A stretch of DNA of 64,000 bases, taken from positions 289,184 through 353,183 of the forward strand of contig NZ_BAWJ01000001.1 in NCBI RefSeq assembly GCF_000586475.1. The letters run 5' to 3'. Position 1 is the stretch's first letter. Each line of letters opens with the position of its first letter. Position numbers and translations under genes: made by a program. The DNA is from Psychrobacter sp. JCM 18903. GTDB lineage: Bacteria; Pseudomonadota; Gammaproteobacteria; Pseudomonadales; Moraxellaceae. This document shows positions 9,663 through 19,886 of this stretch, one piece after another. The notes under the pieces are model-generated. The model was not told the DNA's origin and did no database searches. It was given only the letters and a program-made list of their open reading frames with translations.

Positions 9663-10685
9663 TTAAATCGCTAAGCGCGAAAACTTATCTTGATACTCTT
9701 TTGGTGTCAGTTCAGTCGCACGTTTGAACAAACGCGTGAACGAAGATATATCATCATAGCCAACTTGTTCGGCCAGTGATTTTATCGTTACATCTCCCAA
9801 TTCTAGCAGGCGCTTTGCCTGCTCAATTCTGACGGCTTGAATATACTCAATCGGGCGCATGGCTACAGAGGACTGAAAGCGCCTGTTTAACGTCCTTGGG
9901 GTGATATTAACCATGGCAGCCAATCCGCTCACTTGAATAGTCTGGTAGAAGTTTTCCTCAATGAACTCTTGTACTTGCTTTACCAGTTGGTCTGAATGCG
10001 GTTTGTGCAACGTCACATTGGTATAGCTGTTTTGATTGCCTCGTTTACTATCGATGATTTGGGTTTTGGCTACTTGAGTAGAAATCTCACGTCCGCAATA
10101 GCGCTCTATTAATAACAATCCTAAGTCATAAAATGCACTACCGCCCGCCGCACAAAATATATTGCCCAATTGGTTTGTTGAGTTGCTTTTTGAATGAGTA
10201 ACAAACTGGTTTTCTTGTAAGTCCACCAGTGGAAAGTCTGCCTTAAACTTACTGGCGTAACCCCAGTGCGTAGTGGCGATTTTATTATCTAGCAGTCCTG
10301 CTTTTGCCAAAAAGAAAGCGCCGCTACAGTTGCTGGCTATATCTGACTTGGTGTCTGCCAACCGCTTTAAATGTGGTATTAATTCTGCATTTCGGCTCAG
10401 TACTTTATCGATTGAATCACCAATAGTCGGAATCAATAGCAAATCGCATTCCGCCACGTCCTGAATATCGCAATGCGCTTGCATGATTAATCGATTGCTA
10501 CATCTGATATCCACGCCACCAACGCTTGCTATCTGCACATTAAATCGTGGTTCTACGGGCTCATCTAAAAATCGCTGCCAACTGACACCCGTAAATGAGA
10601 ATAAATCTAACGCACCTGTCAATGCGCTGCCGAGCACACCATCGAATCCAATAATAATGACTTTAAACGGTTTGAAATAGGGCAT
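9663..10685 (-). CDS. GlxA-type AraC transcriptional regulator
   Basis: 340 residues: an N-terminal DJ-1/PfpI-like (class I amidotransferase fold) sensor domain (about 1-195, with ASNCSGAFFLAKAGLLD around the nucleophile-elbow position) followed by an AraC DNA-binding domain (about 235-335) with two helix-turn-helix motifs (ISGLAAMVNITPRTLNRRF-like and IKSLAEQVGYDDISSFTRLF). It is divergent from the acyl-CoA dehydrogenase cluster at 10868, and a 21-bp-spaced direct repeat lies in the shared intergenic region, so it probably controls that cluster. The inducer is unknown. Confidence 0.88.
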   Translation of the reverse strand: MPYFKPFKVIIIGFDGVLGSALTGALDLFSFTGVSWQRFLDEPVEPRFNVQIASVGGVDIRCSNRLIMQAHCDIQDVAECDLLLIPTIGDSIDKVLSRNAELIPHLKRLADTKSDIASNCSGAFFLAKAGLLDNKIATTHWGYASKFKADFPLVDLQENQFVTHSKSNSTNQLGNIFCAAGGSAFYDLGLLLIERYCGREISTQVAKTQIIDSKRGNQNSYTNVTLHKPHSDQLVKQVQEFIEENFYQTIQVSGLAAMVNITPRTLNRRFQSSVAMRPIEYIQAVRIEQAKRLLELGDVTIKSLAEQVGYDDISSFTRLFKRATELTPKEYQDKFSRLAI

Positions 10686-10763
10686 AGGTGTCTATCCTTC
10701 TTTTAATTCTAAGACTGAAAATATCAGTTTTTTATCTGAATTTTCTAAATATAAGTGTTATTT

Positions 10764-10800
10764 ATGTCGTATTTGACCATAATTATGTCATAAATGACAA
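10764..10800. promoter_or_regulatory. Candidate AraC operator (direct repeat)
   Basis: Two copies of ATGTCRTAWWTGACMA at 10764-10779 and 10785-10800, starting 21 bases apart (two helical turns). This is the expected arrangement for an AraC-family dimer. It lies in the gap between the divergent AraC gene and the acyl-CoA dehydrogenase gene. Confidence 0.6.
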
Positions 10801-10867
10801 TACGGTAAGGCGTTAAATTAGCTTAATATCGATTGATAACCAAATTTAATCAGCTAACGAGAATACT

Positions 10868-12673
10868 ATGGCAGCAGATACGCTTATCAATGACTTTGAG
10901 TTACCGTTCCAATTATATGATGTATTGGGTACTGAAAATTTAACCGAGCACGCTAAGTTTGCAGAGCATAGCCGCGAAACATTTGATGCCGTATTGGATA
11001 CGGCCAATAAAATTGCGACCCAGTTATTTTTGCCACATAACCACGTAGCGGATAAAAATGAGCCACAGTTTGATGGCAAAAAAGTCAGCATGATAAGTGA
11101 TGTAAAAGTCGCGTTCGATGCTTTCCGTGAGTCGGGTTTTATCGCAGGTCGTTATAGTTTTGAAGACGGCGGCATGCAGCTGCCTGAAACAGTGATGACG
11201 GCCGTGGCTGGTTATTTTATGGCTGCCAATCCATCAACGACTGCTTATCCATTTTTGACCACTGCTGCAATTAATGTGATTTCACACTTTGCTAGTGACG
11301 AGATTAAAGCTGCCTTTATGCCGCGCATGCTGACAGGTGAATTCACTGGAACGATGGCATTGACAGAGCCACATGCAGGTTCATCACTTGCTGACATCAA
11401 AACCACTGCAGTAAAACAAGATGATGGCTCTTACCGCGTCAAAGGCAGCAAGATTTATATCTCAGGCGGCGATCACGAACTGTCTGACAATATCGTCCAT
11501 TTAGTGTTGGCCAAAGTGCCAGGTGGTCCGGGTGGCGTCAAAGGCATTTCTTTATTTGCGGTACCCAAGTATCGCTTAAACGAAGATGCATCGGTCGGCG
11601 AACGCAATGATGTGCATTTAACTGGACTGATTCATAAGCTCGGTTACCGAGGAGCAACTTCTACGGCTTTAAGCTTTGGTGACAAAGGCGAATGTCATGG
11701 TTATCTCATCGGTGAAGAGCATTTCGGCTTGCGCTATATGTTTAAAATGATGAACGAGGCGCGTATCGCTGTTGGCTTTGGCGCAGCGATGATTGGCTAT
11801 CGCGGTTATCAGTATTCGCTCGATTATGCCAAAGACAGAACGCAAGGTAGAATCGCACCGAATAATAAACCTGAAGATGCAGCAACCGCCATCATTCAGC
11901 ATGGTGATGTGAAGCGTATGCTTTTGGCGCAAAAAGCTTACAGCGAGGGCGGTATTTCACTTTGCTTATATGGCTCAAACCTAATCGACCGTATCAATAC
12001 TTGCGAAGATGCCACACTAAAGGCTGAGCTATCAGAACTGCTAGATTTACTAACGCCAGTACTCAAAGCATGGCCCTCTGAATATGGTCCAAAAGCAAAT
12101 GATTTAGGCATTCAAGTATTAGGCGGTGCAGGCTATACGCGTGAATATCAAGCCGAGCAGTTTTGGCGTGACAATCGTCTCAATCCCATTCACGAAGGCA
12201 CAAATGGTGTGCAAGCTTTAGATTTGTCATTTCGTAAGTTATGGCAAAACAAAGGGCTTGGGATTCAAATTCTCAAACGCGAAATTACTCGTGATTTAGA
12301 GTCTATTACCACCCCAGAGACCGCAAAGCTTGCTGGTAAATTAATGCCTTATATGGGTCATCTGCATGAAGTGCTAGTTCATTTGAGTAAGGTTTTGCAG
12401 ACGGAAAAAGCCCTAACGCTGACCGGTAATGCACAAGCATTGATGAATATTTTTGCCTCCATCGTGGTCAGCTGGATTTGGATTCGCCAAGCCAGCAAAG
12501 CGGAACAGTTATTAAGTGATACAACCGACGTTGAGAAACAAAACTTCTATCATGGCAAAATCCAAGCAGCAAAATACTTTATCGATTGGGAATTACCACT
12601 AATCAATCGTGATATCGAATTGTTGAATAATGACAATGCGGTCTGTACCAATATGCAAGCTGAGTGGTTTTAA
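10868..12673 (+). CDS. Acyl-CoA dehydrogenase, long DmdC-like type
   Basis: 601-residue FAD enzyme that oxidises acyl-CoA thioesters to 2-enoyl-CoA. Family signatures are ALTEPHAGSSLADIKTTAV (about 160-178), the central MNEARIAVGFGAAMIGY helix, and QVLGGAGYTREYQAEQFWRD followed by HEGTNGVQALDL, whose Glu is the expected catalytic base. The extra C-terminal helical domain and the length match the DmdC/long FadE-like subfamily. First gene of a cluster with an MDR reductase and two SDRs, under a divergent AraC regulator, which suggests degradation of a specific acyl or alcohol substrate. The substrate cannot be read from sequence. Confidence 0.88.
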   Translation: MAADTLINDFELPFQLYDVLGTENLTEHAKFAEHSRETFDAVLDTANKIATQLFLPHNHVADKNEPQFDGKKVSMISDVKVAFDAFRESGFIAGRYSFEDGGMQLPETVMTAVAGYFMAANPSTTAYPFLTTAAINVISHFASDEIKAAFMPRMLTGEFTGTMALTEPHAGSSLADIKTTAVKQDDGSYRVKGSKIYISGGDHELSDNIVHLVLAKVPGGPGGVKGISLFAVPKYRLNEDASVGERNDVHLTGLIHKLGYRGATSTALSFGDKGECHGYLIGEEHFGLRYMFKMMNEARIAVGFGAAMIGYRGYQYSLDYAKDRTQGRIAPNNKPEDAATAIIQHGDVKRMLLAQKAYSEGGISLCLYGSNLIDRINTCEDATLKAELSELLDLLTPVLKAWPSEYGPKANDLGIQVLGGAGYTREYQAEQFWRDNRLNPIHEGTNGVQALDLSFRKLWQNKGLGIQILKREITRDLESITTPETAKLAGKLMPYMGHLHEVLVHLSKVLQTEKALTLTGNAQALMNIFASIVVSWIWIRQASKAEQLLSDTTDVEKQNFYHGKIQAAKYFIDWELPLINRDIELLNNDNAVCTNMQAEWF

Positions 12674-12744
12674 TAGATTTTGAATCATGTTTGATATTAA
12701 CAATTTTGGTATTAACAAAAAATACAACTCTAAAGGAATAAATA

Positions 12745-13764
12745 ATGATAGCTGATAACAAGCAGATGAATAAGCAGTGGCGCTTAAAAGCAAGACCTGT
12801 GGGCGTACCAAACGCTGAGACGTGGGAGTATACCGAGACGGAACTGCCGACTATTACAGACGGTGAGCTGCTGATAAAAATTGAGTATATCTCGATGGAT
12901 CCTGCAATGCGTGGTTGGCTAAACGATGCCAAGTCTTATATCGCGCCGGTTCAGATTGGTGACGTCATGCGCGCTGGCACTGTAGGCGAAGTGATTGAAA
13001 GCAAGCATGAGAAGTTTGCCGTTGGTGACTATGTCGCAGGTCACGATGGCGTGCAGTCTTATGCCGTCAGTGATGGTGCTAATCTGTATAAAGTTGATCC
13101 AAATCTAGCACCGTTGTCTTATTACTTGGGCGTGCTCGGTATGCCCGGTATGACAGGGTATTTTGGTCTGCTAAAAACAGGTCAACCAAAAGCAGGCGAG
13201 ACTGTAGTCGTCTCTGGCGCTGCTGGTGCCGTTGGTAGCTTGGTTGGTCAGATTGCCAAAATTAAAGGCTGCCGCGTCGTTGGTATCGCAGGCGGTGCTG
13301 AAAAATGTAAATTCTTAGTCGATGAGCTTGGGTTTGATGCGACGATTGATTACAAAAACGAAGATGTGAAAAAAGCACTGAAGAAAACCTGCCCAGATGG
13401 CATCGATGTGTACTTTGACAACGTAGGCGGTGATATCTTAAATGATGTGCTCACACAAATAAATCTGCACGCGCGTATCGTTATTTGCGGTGCGATTAGT
13501 CAGTATAACAACACCACAGAAGTCAAAGGTCCATCGAACTATCTATCATTATTGGTCAATCGTGCCCGCATGGAAGGCATCGTGGTATTCGATAATCTCA
13601 AAGAATATCCGACGGCGATGAAAGACATTACTGGCTGGATTCAGTCAGGTGAGATGAAAGTGAAAGATCATATTGTTGAGGGAATCGAGACGTTCCCTGA
13701 TACTTTGATGATGCTCTTCAAAGGTGAAAACTTGGGCAAACTGGTACTTAAGGTAGAGGGATAG
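12745..13764 (+). CDS. NADP-dependent MDR oxidoreductase (CurA/PTGR-like)
   Basis: 339-residue zinc-free medium-chain reductase of the leukotriene B4 dehydrogenase/curcumin reductase type. It has the N-terminal GroES-like domain with YISMDPAMRGWL, a Rossmann motif VVSGAAGAVGSLVGQIAKIKG (about 151-171), and the family segment DVYFDNVGGDILNDVL. No zinc-binding cysteines or histidines of alcohol dehydrogenases are present. These enzymes reduce the double bond of alpha,beta-unsaturated ketones or aldehydes. It has a good ribosome site (AAAGGA) and lies 3 bases before the next SDR, so the two genes are surely co-transcribed. Confidence 0.88.
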   Translation: MIADNKQMNKQWRLKARPVGVPNAETWEYTETELPTITDGELLIKIEYISMDPAMRGWLNDAKSYIAPVQIGDVMRAGTVGEVIESKHEKFAVGDYVAGHDGVQSYAVSDGANLYKVDPNLAPLSYYLGVLGMPGMTGYFGLLKTGQPKAGETVVVSGAAGAVGSLVGQIAKIKGCRVVGIAGGAEKCKFLVDELGFDATIDYKNEDVKKALKKTCPDGIDVYFDNVGGDILNDVLTQINLHARIVICGAISQYNNTTEVKGPSNYLSLLVNRARMEGIVVFDNLKEYPTAMKDITGWIQSGEMKVKDHIVEGIETFPDTLMMLFKGENLGKLVLKVEG

Positions 13765-13767
13765 ATC

Positions 13768-14550
13768 ATGACACTGAATACAAACGGAATTGCATCAGAT
13801 GTAACGGGTAAACGAATTTTAATCACGGGCGGTGCCTCGGGTATCGGCGCAGCAAGCGCGTTATTGCTAGCCAGTCGCGGCGCAAAAGTCGTGATTGGGG
13901 ATATGGCAGAAGAGATGGGGGCTGCGGTTGCCCAGCAAGCTCAAGACGCTGGCAACAGTGTTGTATTTAAAAAAGTAGACGTGACCAGCGGTGATGAAGT
14001 ACGTGCGTTGTTCGACTTTGCAGTGGAAACGCTTGGCGGTCTAGATGTGGTGGTAAACAATGCTGGTATCGACCATAAGCCTTCGCCAATGCATGAGCTA
14101 AGCGATGATGACTTTGATCGCAATATCGCTGTGAATTTAAAAGGTGTTTGGCACTGTATGCGCGCCGCCGTCAAATGTATGCTGCCTAATGGTGGTGGTC
14201 ATGTGATTAACGTGGCATCTATCGCAGGTCTGCGTTCAGCGCCGATGATCTCAGCCTATAGCGCGGCTAAACATGGTGTTATGGGTCTAACCAAGTCTGC
14301 TGCCCATGAGTACGCGCGCGCCAATATTCGTTTTAACGCGGTATGCCCAAGCTTCATCGATACGCCAATGGTACGCAATACCATGGCAACGATGGATGAG
14401 CGTACGCAGCAAGCAACGGTTAAGGCCAGTCCAATGCGCCGTTTGGGAGATGTTAACGAAGTGTCTGCCGCGATCGCATGGCTTGCAAGTGATGAAAGCA
14501 GTTTTATGAACGGTCATGCCTTTACCCTAGATGGTGGTATGCTAGCGTAA
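13768..14550 (+). CDS. SDR family oxidoreductase (first)
   Basis: 260-residue classical short-chain dehydrogenase. Cofactor motif TGGASGIGAASALLL (about 21-35), NNAG at about 94-97, the catalytic Ser in NVASIAGL and the YSAAK Tyr/Lys pair are all present, as is the C-terminal LASDESSFMNGHAFTLDGG. The acidic residue after the second strand (IGDM) favours NAD. It lies 3 bases after the MDR gene. Likely substrate is a 3-hydroxyacyl-CoA or a secondary alcohol of the same pathway. Confidence 0.88.
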   Translation: MTLNTNGIASDVTGKRILITGGASGIGAASALLLASRGAKVVIGDMAEEMGAAVAQQAQDAGNSVVFKKVDVTSGDEVRALFDFAVETLGGLDVVVNNAGIDHKPSPMHELSDDDFDRNIAVNLKGVWHCMRAAVKCMLPNGGGHVINVASIAGLRSAPMISAYSAAKHGVMGLTKSAAHEYARANIRFNAVCPSFIDTPMVRNTMATMDERTQQATVKASPMRRLGDVNEVSAAIAWLASDESSFMNGHAFTLDGGMLA

Positions 14551-14711
14551 ACGTGATCGTTGAGCGCTCGTTATTCATTTGCTAGTGCTCGATAATCGCT
14601 GTTAGATATGACAGAGATTATCTGCGTTTAAATATATGCACTCAGTGATCTAATAACAGTACTCAAAAATAACTATTTAAGAATATAGAGTTTATAAAAA
14701 TATAAGGAATA

Positions 14712-15476
14712 ATGATGAAAGATTTATTTGATTTAACCGGTAAGATTGCCCTAGTAACGGGTGCCAGCCGCGGTATTGGTGAATCTATTGCTCGTTTATT
14801 GGCATCAAGAGGCGCACATGTGATTGCCTCTAGCCGCAAAATCGATGCTTGCCAAGCAGTGGCTGATAGCATCAAAGCTGACGGTCATAAAGCCAGTGCT
14901 TTTGCCTGTCATGTGGGAGATATGGAGCAGATTTCAGCGATTTTTGAGCATATCAAAAGCGAGTTTGGTCAAATTGATATCTTAGTCAATAACGCCGCAG
15001 CCAACCCTTACTATGGCCATATCTTGGATACGGACTTAGCCGCTTTTGACAAAACGGTTGAAGTAAACATTCGCGGCTATTTCTTTATGTCGACAGCCGC
15101 TGGCAAAATGATGAAAGAGCAAGGTGGCGGCGTCATCTTAAATACTGCATCGGTCAATGGCTTAGTAGCGGGCGACAAGCAAGGTATCTACTCAATCACT
15201 AAAGCGGCGGTCATTAGCATGACCAAAGCCTTTGCTAAAGAATGTGGCCCATTAAATATCCGTGTAAATGCGTTATTGCCGGGTCTAACCGATACTAAAT
15301 TTGCTTCTGCCTTGACGACCAATGATAAAGTTTTGAAGATGGCATTACACTCAATTCCGCTAGGGCGTGTGGCTGAGCCTGACGAGATGGCTGGCACGGT
15401 ATTGTATCTAGTGTCGGATGCATCAAGCTATACCACAGGCGCGACTATCGTTGTCGATGGTGGTATGTTGGCTTAG
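14712..15476 (+). CDS. SDR family oxidoreductase (second)
   Basis: 254-residue short-chain dehydrogenase with TGASRGIGESIARLLAS (about 16-32), NNAAANPYYGH, the Ser of NTASVNGL, the YSITK Tyr/Lys pair and the C-terminal DASSYTTGATIVVDGG. The basic residues SSRK after strand two suggest NADP. It follows the first SDR after 161 bases and ends the cluster before a hairpin terminator. Function within the pathway is not certain. Confidence 0.87.
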   Translation: MMKDLFDLTGKIALVTGASRGIGESIARLLASRGAHVIASSRKIDACQAVADSIKADGHKASAFACHVGDMEQISAIFEHIKSEFGQIDILVNNAAANPYYGHILDTDLAAFDKTVEVNIRGYFFMSTAAGKMMKEQGGGVILNTASVNGLVAGDKQGIYSITKAAVISMTKAFAKECGPLNIRVNALLPGLTDTKFASALTTNDKVLKMALHSIPLGRVAEPDEMAGTVLYLVSDASSYTTGATIVVDGGMLA

Positions 15477-15528
15477 TTGGCCAGTCAGAAGACTTAGAAT
15501 ACCAGTTAAAGAAAGCATGACTATTAAG

Positions 15529-15563
15529 AACTGCATGAGATTTATTTTCATGCAGTTTTTTTT
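15529..15563 (+). terminator. Rho-independent terminator
   Basis: Stem AACTGCATGA/TCATGCAGTT with a 9-base loop, followed by eight or more T. Placed just after the second SDR; it should end the acyl-CoA dehydrogenase cluster transcript. Confidence 0.88.
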
Positions 15564-15698
15564 ATTTTATTTTTGATTGAATAGCTAAGTAGCCTTAGTT
15601 TTGTGCTATAGAATGAATCGCTAATTTTGAATGGGGATCAGCGATATAGTGGCATAATGAAGGTATTAACAGCTACTTGAACAATATGGGAATCAAGC

Positions 15699-16541
15699 AT
15701 GGATTCAGTGACCAATCATACAATAAATATAACTTCTCAAAATAAAACATGGCTATTCGTGCCAGCGACTCGCATCGACAGAGTAGCGAAAGCCTTTGCT
15801 AGTGGCGCAGATGCGGTTATTGTCGATTTAGAAGATGCTGTTGCACTAAAAGATAAAGCAGACGCCCGTAAAGCATTACAACAATATCATGACAGCGCAG
15901 ACTATCAAGCTATTTGGGTGCGTATCAATAAAGCAGGCAGTGAGTCATTTATAAAAGATATCGCGCTTTGCCAGCAGATGCCCAATCTTGTAGGAGTTAT
16001 TCTAGCAAAATGCGAGACACCATCAGATATCGAGCAAGCCTATCAAGGTAGTGGGCTGCCTATTATTGCACTCATAGAAAGTGCGATTGGGTTGTACCAT
16101 ATTGATGCGATGGCTAAAGTATCAGGCTTGGTCGGATTCAGTTATGGTTTTTTAGATTTGTGCAATGATTTACGAGTACAAGTAGGTACGCCTGCCGCAG
16201 ATATCACTGCTAACCAGATTCGTTATCAGTTGGTTTTGATATCTAAAGTATATGAGTTAGCAGCGCCAATTGATACGGTCTATCCTGATTTTAACGATGA
16301 GATAGGATTAAGCGCCCGAGTGCAATTATGGTCACAGATGGGTATGTCAGGAATGCTGTGTATTCATCCTAAGCAAGTGGCTGTCGTCCAGCAGGCATTA
16401 AAACCGACTGACAAAGCGCTATCATTTGCTCAGCGTGTGGTCGAGGAGTATGAGCGCAGTGGACAGGCAGTGTTTGAGATAGATGGTCAAATGGTTGATG
16501 CGCCAGTGATTGAGCGCAGCCGTCAGCTGCTGGCAAAGTAG
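15699..16541 (+). CDS. HpcH/HpaI aldolase / citrate lyase beta-like (CitE-like) protein
   Basis: 280 residues of TIM-barrel CoA lyase type. LFVPATRIDRVAKAFASGAD (about 15-34) and VIVDLEDAV (36-44) carry the CoA-binding Arg and metal-binding Asp/Glu; the Glu of ALIESAIGL and the FLDLCNDL segment complete the metal site, and GMLCIHPKQV matches the family C-terminal motif. No CitD or CitF partners are nearby, so it is probably a stand-alone lyase or malyl/citramalyl-CoA thioesterase rather than part of citrate lyase. Confidence 0.85.
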   Translation: MDSVTNHTINITSQNKTWLFVPATRIDRVAKAFASGADAVIVDLEDAVALKDKADARKALQQYHDSADYQAIWVRINKAGSESFIKDIALCQQMPNLVGVILAKCETPSDIEQAYQGSGLPIIALIESAIGLYHIDAMAKVSGLVGFSYGFLDLCNDLRVQVGTPAADITANQIRYQLVLISKVYELAAPIDTVYPDFNDEIGLSARVQLWSQMGMSGMLCIHPKQVAVVQQALKPTDKALSFAQRVVEEYERSGQAVFEIDGQMVDAPVIERSRQLLAK

Positions 16542-16595
16542 CAGACAAATCCATAATGCTTTATCATACTGACTCATACTCTATAAAAGCAGCTT

Positions 16596-17009
16596 ATGAT
16601 TTTTATCAATAACACTATTAGCCTCAATGATAATGAGGTAGAGATCAGTGCCATACGCGCACAAGGTGCTGGTGGACAGAATGTCAATAAAGTGTCTTCT
16701 GCCATTCACTTGCGTTTTGATATCCATACCTCAAGCTTAAGTGATGAGCACAAACAGCGTTTATTGGACAGTAAAGACAGCCGAATTACCAAAGAAGGCG
16801 TGTTTGTGCTTAAAGCGCAACAGTTTCGTACGCAAGAGCGCAATAAGATAGATGCCTTTGAGCGGCTGCAAAGCTTTATTATAGAAGCCACTCATGTCAA
16901 TCAAACCAGAAAGCCAACTAAACCTAGCAGAAATGCTAAGCGCAAACGGGTGGATCAAAAGACCCAGCGCGGTAAAACAAAAGCCTTGCGCGGTAAGGTG
17001 GATTTCTAA
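16596..17009 (+). CDS. arfB: Ribosome rescue factor ArfB (YaeJ)
   Basis: 137-residue class-I-release-factor-like protein that hydrolyses peptidyl-tRNA on ribosomes stalled without a stop codon. The catalytic GGQ is in GAGGQNVNKVSSA (about 26-38), and the C-terminal tail is rich in Lys/Arg (KPSRNAKRKRVDQKTQRGK), as needed to enter the empty mRNA channel. Length is as in E. coli (140 aa). ATG at 16596; the gene ends before a strong terminator. Confidence 0.94.
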   Translation: MIFINNTISLNDNEVEISAIRAQGAGGQNVNKVSSAIHLRFDIHTSSLSDEHKQRLLDSKDSRITKEGVFVLKAQQFRTQERNKIDAFERLQSFIIEATHVNQTRKPTKPSRNAKRKRVDQKTQRGKTKALRGKVDF

Positions 17010-17048
17010 TGGGTGGCTTATTTCCTATTTTTAAATGAACGAGAAAGC

Positions 17049-17083
17049 AAAATGCCAGCCCCTTTAAGTGGCTGGCATTTTTT
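17049..17083. terminator. Terminator after arfB
   Basis: Perfect 10-bp stem AATGCCAGCC/GGCTGGCATT followed by a T-run, with A residues on the left side. It can serve arfB and the convergent MFS gene. Confidence 0.87.
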
Positions 17084-17109
17084 ATGCTTATTTACTATCA
17101 GATTTTTAG

Positions 17110-18308
17110 CTAACCAAGTCTTCTACTTAACTCGGGAAAGCGCTTTATCATAAACAGCATCAATAGCAGTGCCATACTAGCGATAGCCGCGCCAACATAG
17201 CCCACACTCGATATGGAAATATGCGTTACTGCATAACCACCAAACAGCGCACCTGCGCCAATGCCTAAGTTAATAATCCCTGAGAACATTGACATCAGCA
17301 TGTCTTGGGCTGTGACATCAACCATGATGACTTTGGCTTGCATAGAGATAATCAGCAGCATCAGCGCGGCGCCCCACAGTAATGCAATGAAACCCAGCGC
17401 CCAGATAGAGGTCACGGCAAACAATAGCACCAGCATAGATATCAGCATTAATATGATCGATATCAGCATCAATCTGGTATTAAAACGATCACCCCAGCGA
17501 CTAAAAATCACACTGCCGGCAATCCCTGCCACCCCAAATAATAGCAAGACAACCGTCGCGGCGTTTTCACTGATGGCACCGACCTGTCGCATAAAAGGTT
17601 CGATATAAGAATAAGCCGTATAGTGCGCGGTAAAGACCAGTAAAATCAGTAGATACAAACAGACCAATAAGGGGTTTTTAAGCAATTCTGGAATTTTTCT
17701 AAACGAGCCTTCAAACATACTTGGCAGCGTTGGCAATAGCCTTGCTTGCAAAATAAACACGATAAAAGCAATCACCCCAATACCGCCAAAGGTTGCCCGC
17801 CAGCCAAACCATTGACCGACTAAGCGCCTAATGGCACGCCGAGCACCATTGCCAATGAAGTACCGGTCGCAAGTACACTAAGCGCCAGTGCTTTTTTACC
17901 TTCAGGTGCCACGCGTATCGCAATCGCGGCGGTGATGGACCAAAATATCGCGTGCGAAAGTGCAATGCCCACGCGGCTAATCAGCAATACATCAAAGCTC
18001 CAAGCAAATACGGACAATACATGACTGGCAATAAATACCACAAACAAGCCCAAAAGTAAGCTTTTACGCTCAAAACGGCTGGTAAGTAGCATCAATGGCA
18101 ATGACATCGCCGCGACAATCCAAGCATACAGCGTCAACATCCAGCCAGTTTCTGCCGTGGTGATGGAAAAATCTTGGGCGATGTCGCTTAATAGGGCAAC
18201 GGGGACAAATTCGGTGGTATTCATAATAAAGGCGCTGACGCCCATTAAAAATACTTGAAAATACTGAGTTCGGCGAGCATTTGCGCTCACCTCAAGGTTA
18301 TGTTTCAT
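17110..18308 (-). CDS. MFS exporter, SotB/sugar-efflux or drug:H+ type (one frameshift)
   Basis: About 399 residues and 12 predicted membrane helices. The start [22 protein letters not shown] and the [14 protein letters not shown] segment match the SotB/AraJ-like arabinose and drug efflux branch of the major facilitator superfamily; [11 protein letters not shown] is the loop 2-3 motif. One base is missing near 17821 (GGC-CGC read as GGCGC), splitting the gene after helix 5; restoring it continues [12 protein letters not shown]. Start at the ATG at 18308 rather than an in-frame TTG three codons upstream. It is divergent from the LysR gene at 18713. The exported compound is unknown. Confidence 0.8.
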
Positions 18309-18712
18309 ATGATCCAATACAAATAAAGAAGGCGCTAATAGTGAAAATTAGCTGAAAAATAATTCATGAGTTTAAGAATAACGGCGGCATAGGTCGTAAT
18401 GATGAAAAAGAGGAGGGCAAGATAGCAAATCAGTTGCGGTATGTCAGAGCCTATCATCAGACCCTACTATTTTATCAGGAATCGACGGTGTTTTTTGTAG
18501 GAGAGTCTTTAAAATTAGCGACTGAATAATTGGTTGAATGCTTAAGTAAATCCGATAATGACATCAGTGTCAGTTACATAGTGCTTATAGTGAGGTATCG
18601 CTATTTAAGCTTGAATATAGGTATGATGACGCCATAGGCTAGGAATGCCTGATAACGTGATTTTAAAGAGTTATTGATATTTTAATAAGATGGGATAAAA
18701 GAAAAACAATCT
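18309..18712. other. Intergenic region between MFS and LysR genes
   Basis: About 400 bases holding the divergent promoters of the MFS exporter and the LysR regulator. No coding frame, strong hairpin or repeat was recognised. A LysR-type binding site is expected here but no T-N11-A motif stands out enough to mark. Confidence 0.4.
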
Positions 18713-19659
18713 ATGAAAACCGACACCAATAAACCATTAGCCTTTAGACGATATCCATCGACGACGGCGCTGCAATGTTTTGAGACCGCTGCCCGTCATT
18801 TGAGTTTTACCAATGCCGCGCAAGAGATGCACATGACCCAAAGCGCCATCAGTAAGCAAGTGGCGCAGCTAGAGGAGATGCTAAACCTGTCTTTGTTTTA
18901 TCGGACGCCGCACCGGATTTCATTGACCCCTGCTGGCAAGTCATATTATCTTGAAGTGTTAGAGATTTTAAAACATATCGAGGTGGCGACCACCAATTTG
19001 ATGTCGCATAGCAGTAATACTGAACTGCTGAAAATAGTCTCGCATCCGACATTTTGTGCCCGTTGGTTGCTTCCAGCGCTCAGTGGCTTTAGTCAAGAAT
19101 ATCCGCTCATTAATTTAGATATCAAAGAGCTGGCAGGGCCGTTTTTTTCTGAAGACCAAAATGCCGATATTGCTTTTTTATACGGTGATGGCATTTGGGG
19201 CAATATGGAGGCCATAAAATTGTTCGATGAATACTGCGTTGCGGTCTGTCAGCCACAGTATTTGCGAGATAAAACACTGAGTACTGATTGTTTGAATGAC
19301 TATGTATTATTGCAAATAAGTTCGCGCTTAAGTGCGTGGTATGAGTACTTTAAGCAACAAGATATCAGCGTCGACGGCACCTTTGTAGGGCCACGTTTTG
19401 AGACTTTTCATGCTTGCATCTCTGCCGCCTTACTGGGCTATGGTATAGCTTGGTGCCGTTGCGTTTGGTTGAGCCTGAGCTACAATCAGGCGCTTTAGTC
19501 ATGGCGTGGGATTATGCGGCAAAGGGTCGCGGCAGCTATTATGTGACTTATCCTGTTTCTTCGGGACAATCGCATAAGGTCAAAGCAGTTTTAGAATGGA
19601 TTACAGCTTATTTAACAATCTCAGATCAGCGTGAAAAGGCGTTAGGGCTTGCTTTATAA
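18713..19659 (+). CDS. LysR-family regulator, GcvA-like (one frameshift)
   Basis: About 315 residues. The N-terminal winged HTH has TALQCFETAARHLSFTNAAQ and MTQSAISKQVAQLEEMLNL, and the substrate domain runs from about residue 100. One T is missing near 19452 (GCTTTGG read as GCTTGG), which breaks the C-terminal lobe; restoring it gives GYGIALVPLRLVEPELQSG. It lies directly upstream of the aminotransferase/hglS/amaB cluster and divergent from the MFS gene, so it may regulate either. By position the lysine-catabolic genes are the more likely target. Confidence 0.85.
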
Positions 19660-19886
19660 TTTATATCTTATTATTTTATTCTACAAAGTTATCTGCTGTA
19701 AGAATTTAACAAGCTAAACCTAAAAAACTGCCTAATACGCAATTTTTTAGGTTTTAAAGGATTCGTTTAGGAAGTTAATTCACTGGTAATGACAAAAAGG
19801 AATGCCACCACAACTATTATTCGTTTGCTGCCGGAATGATGTTTTGTTGAAATGAGTCTAACTCAAGGAAGAGATAGAGATTCATC

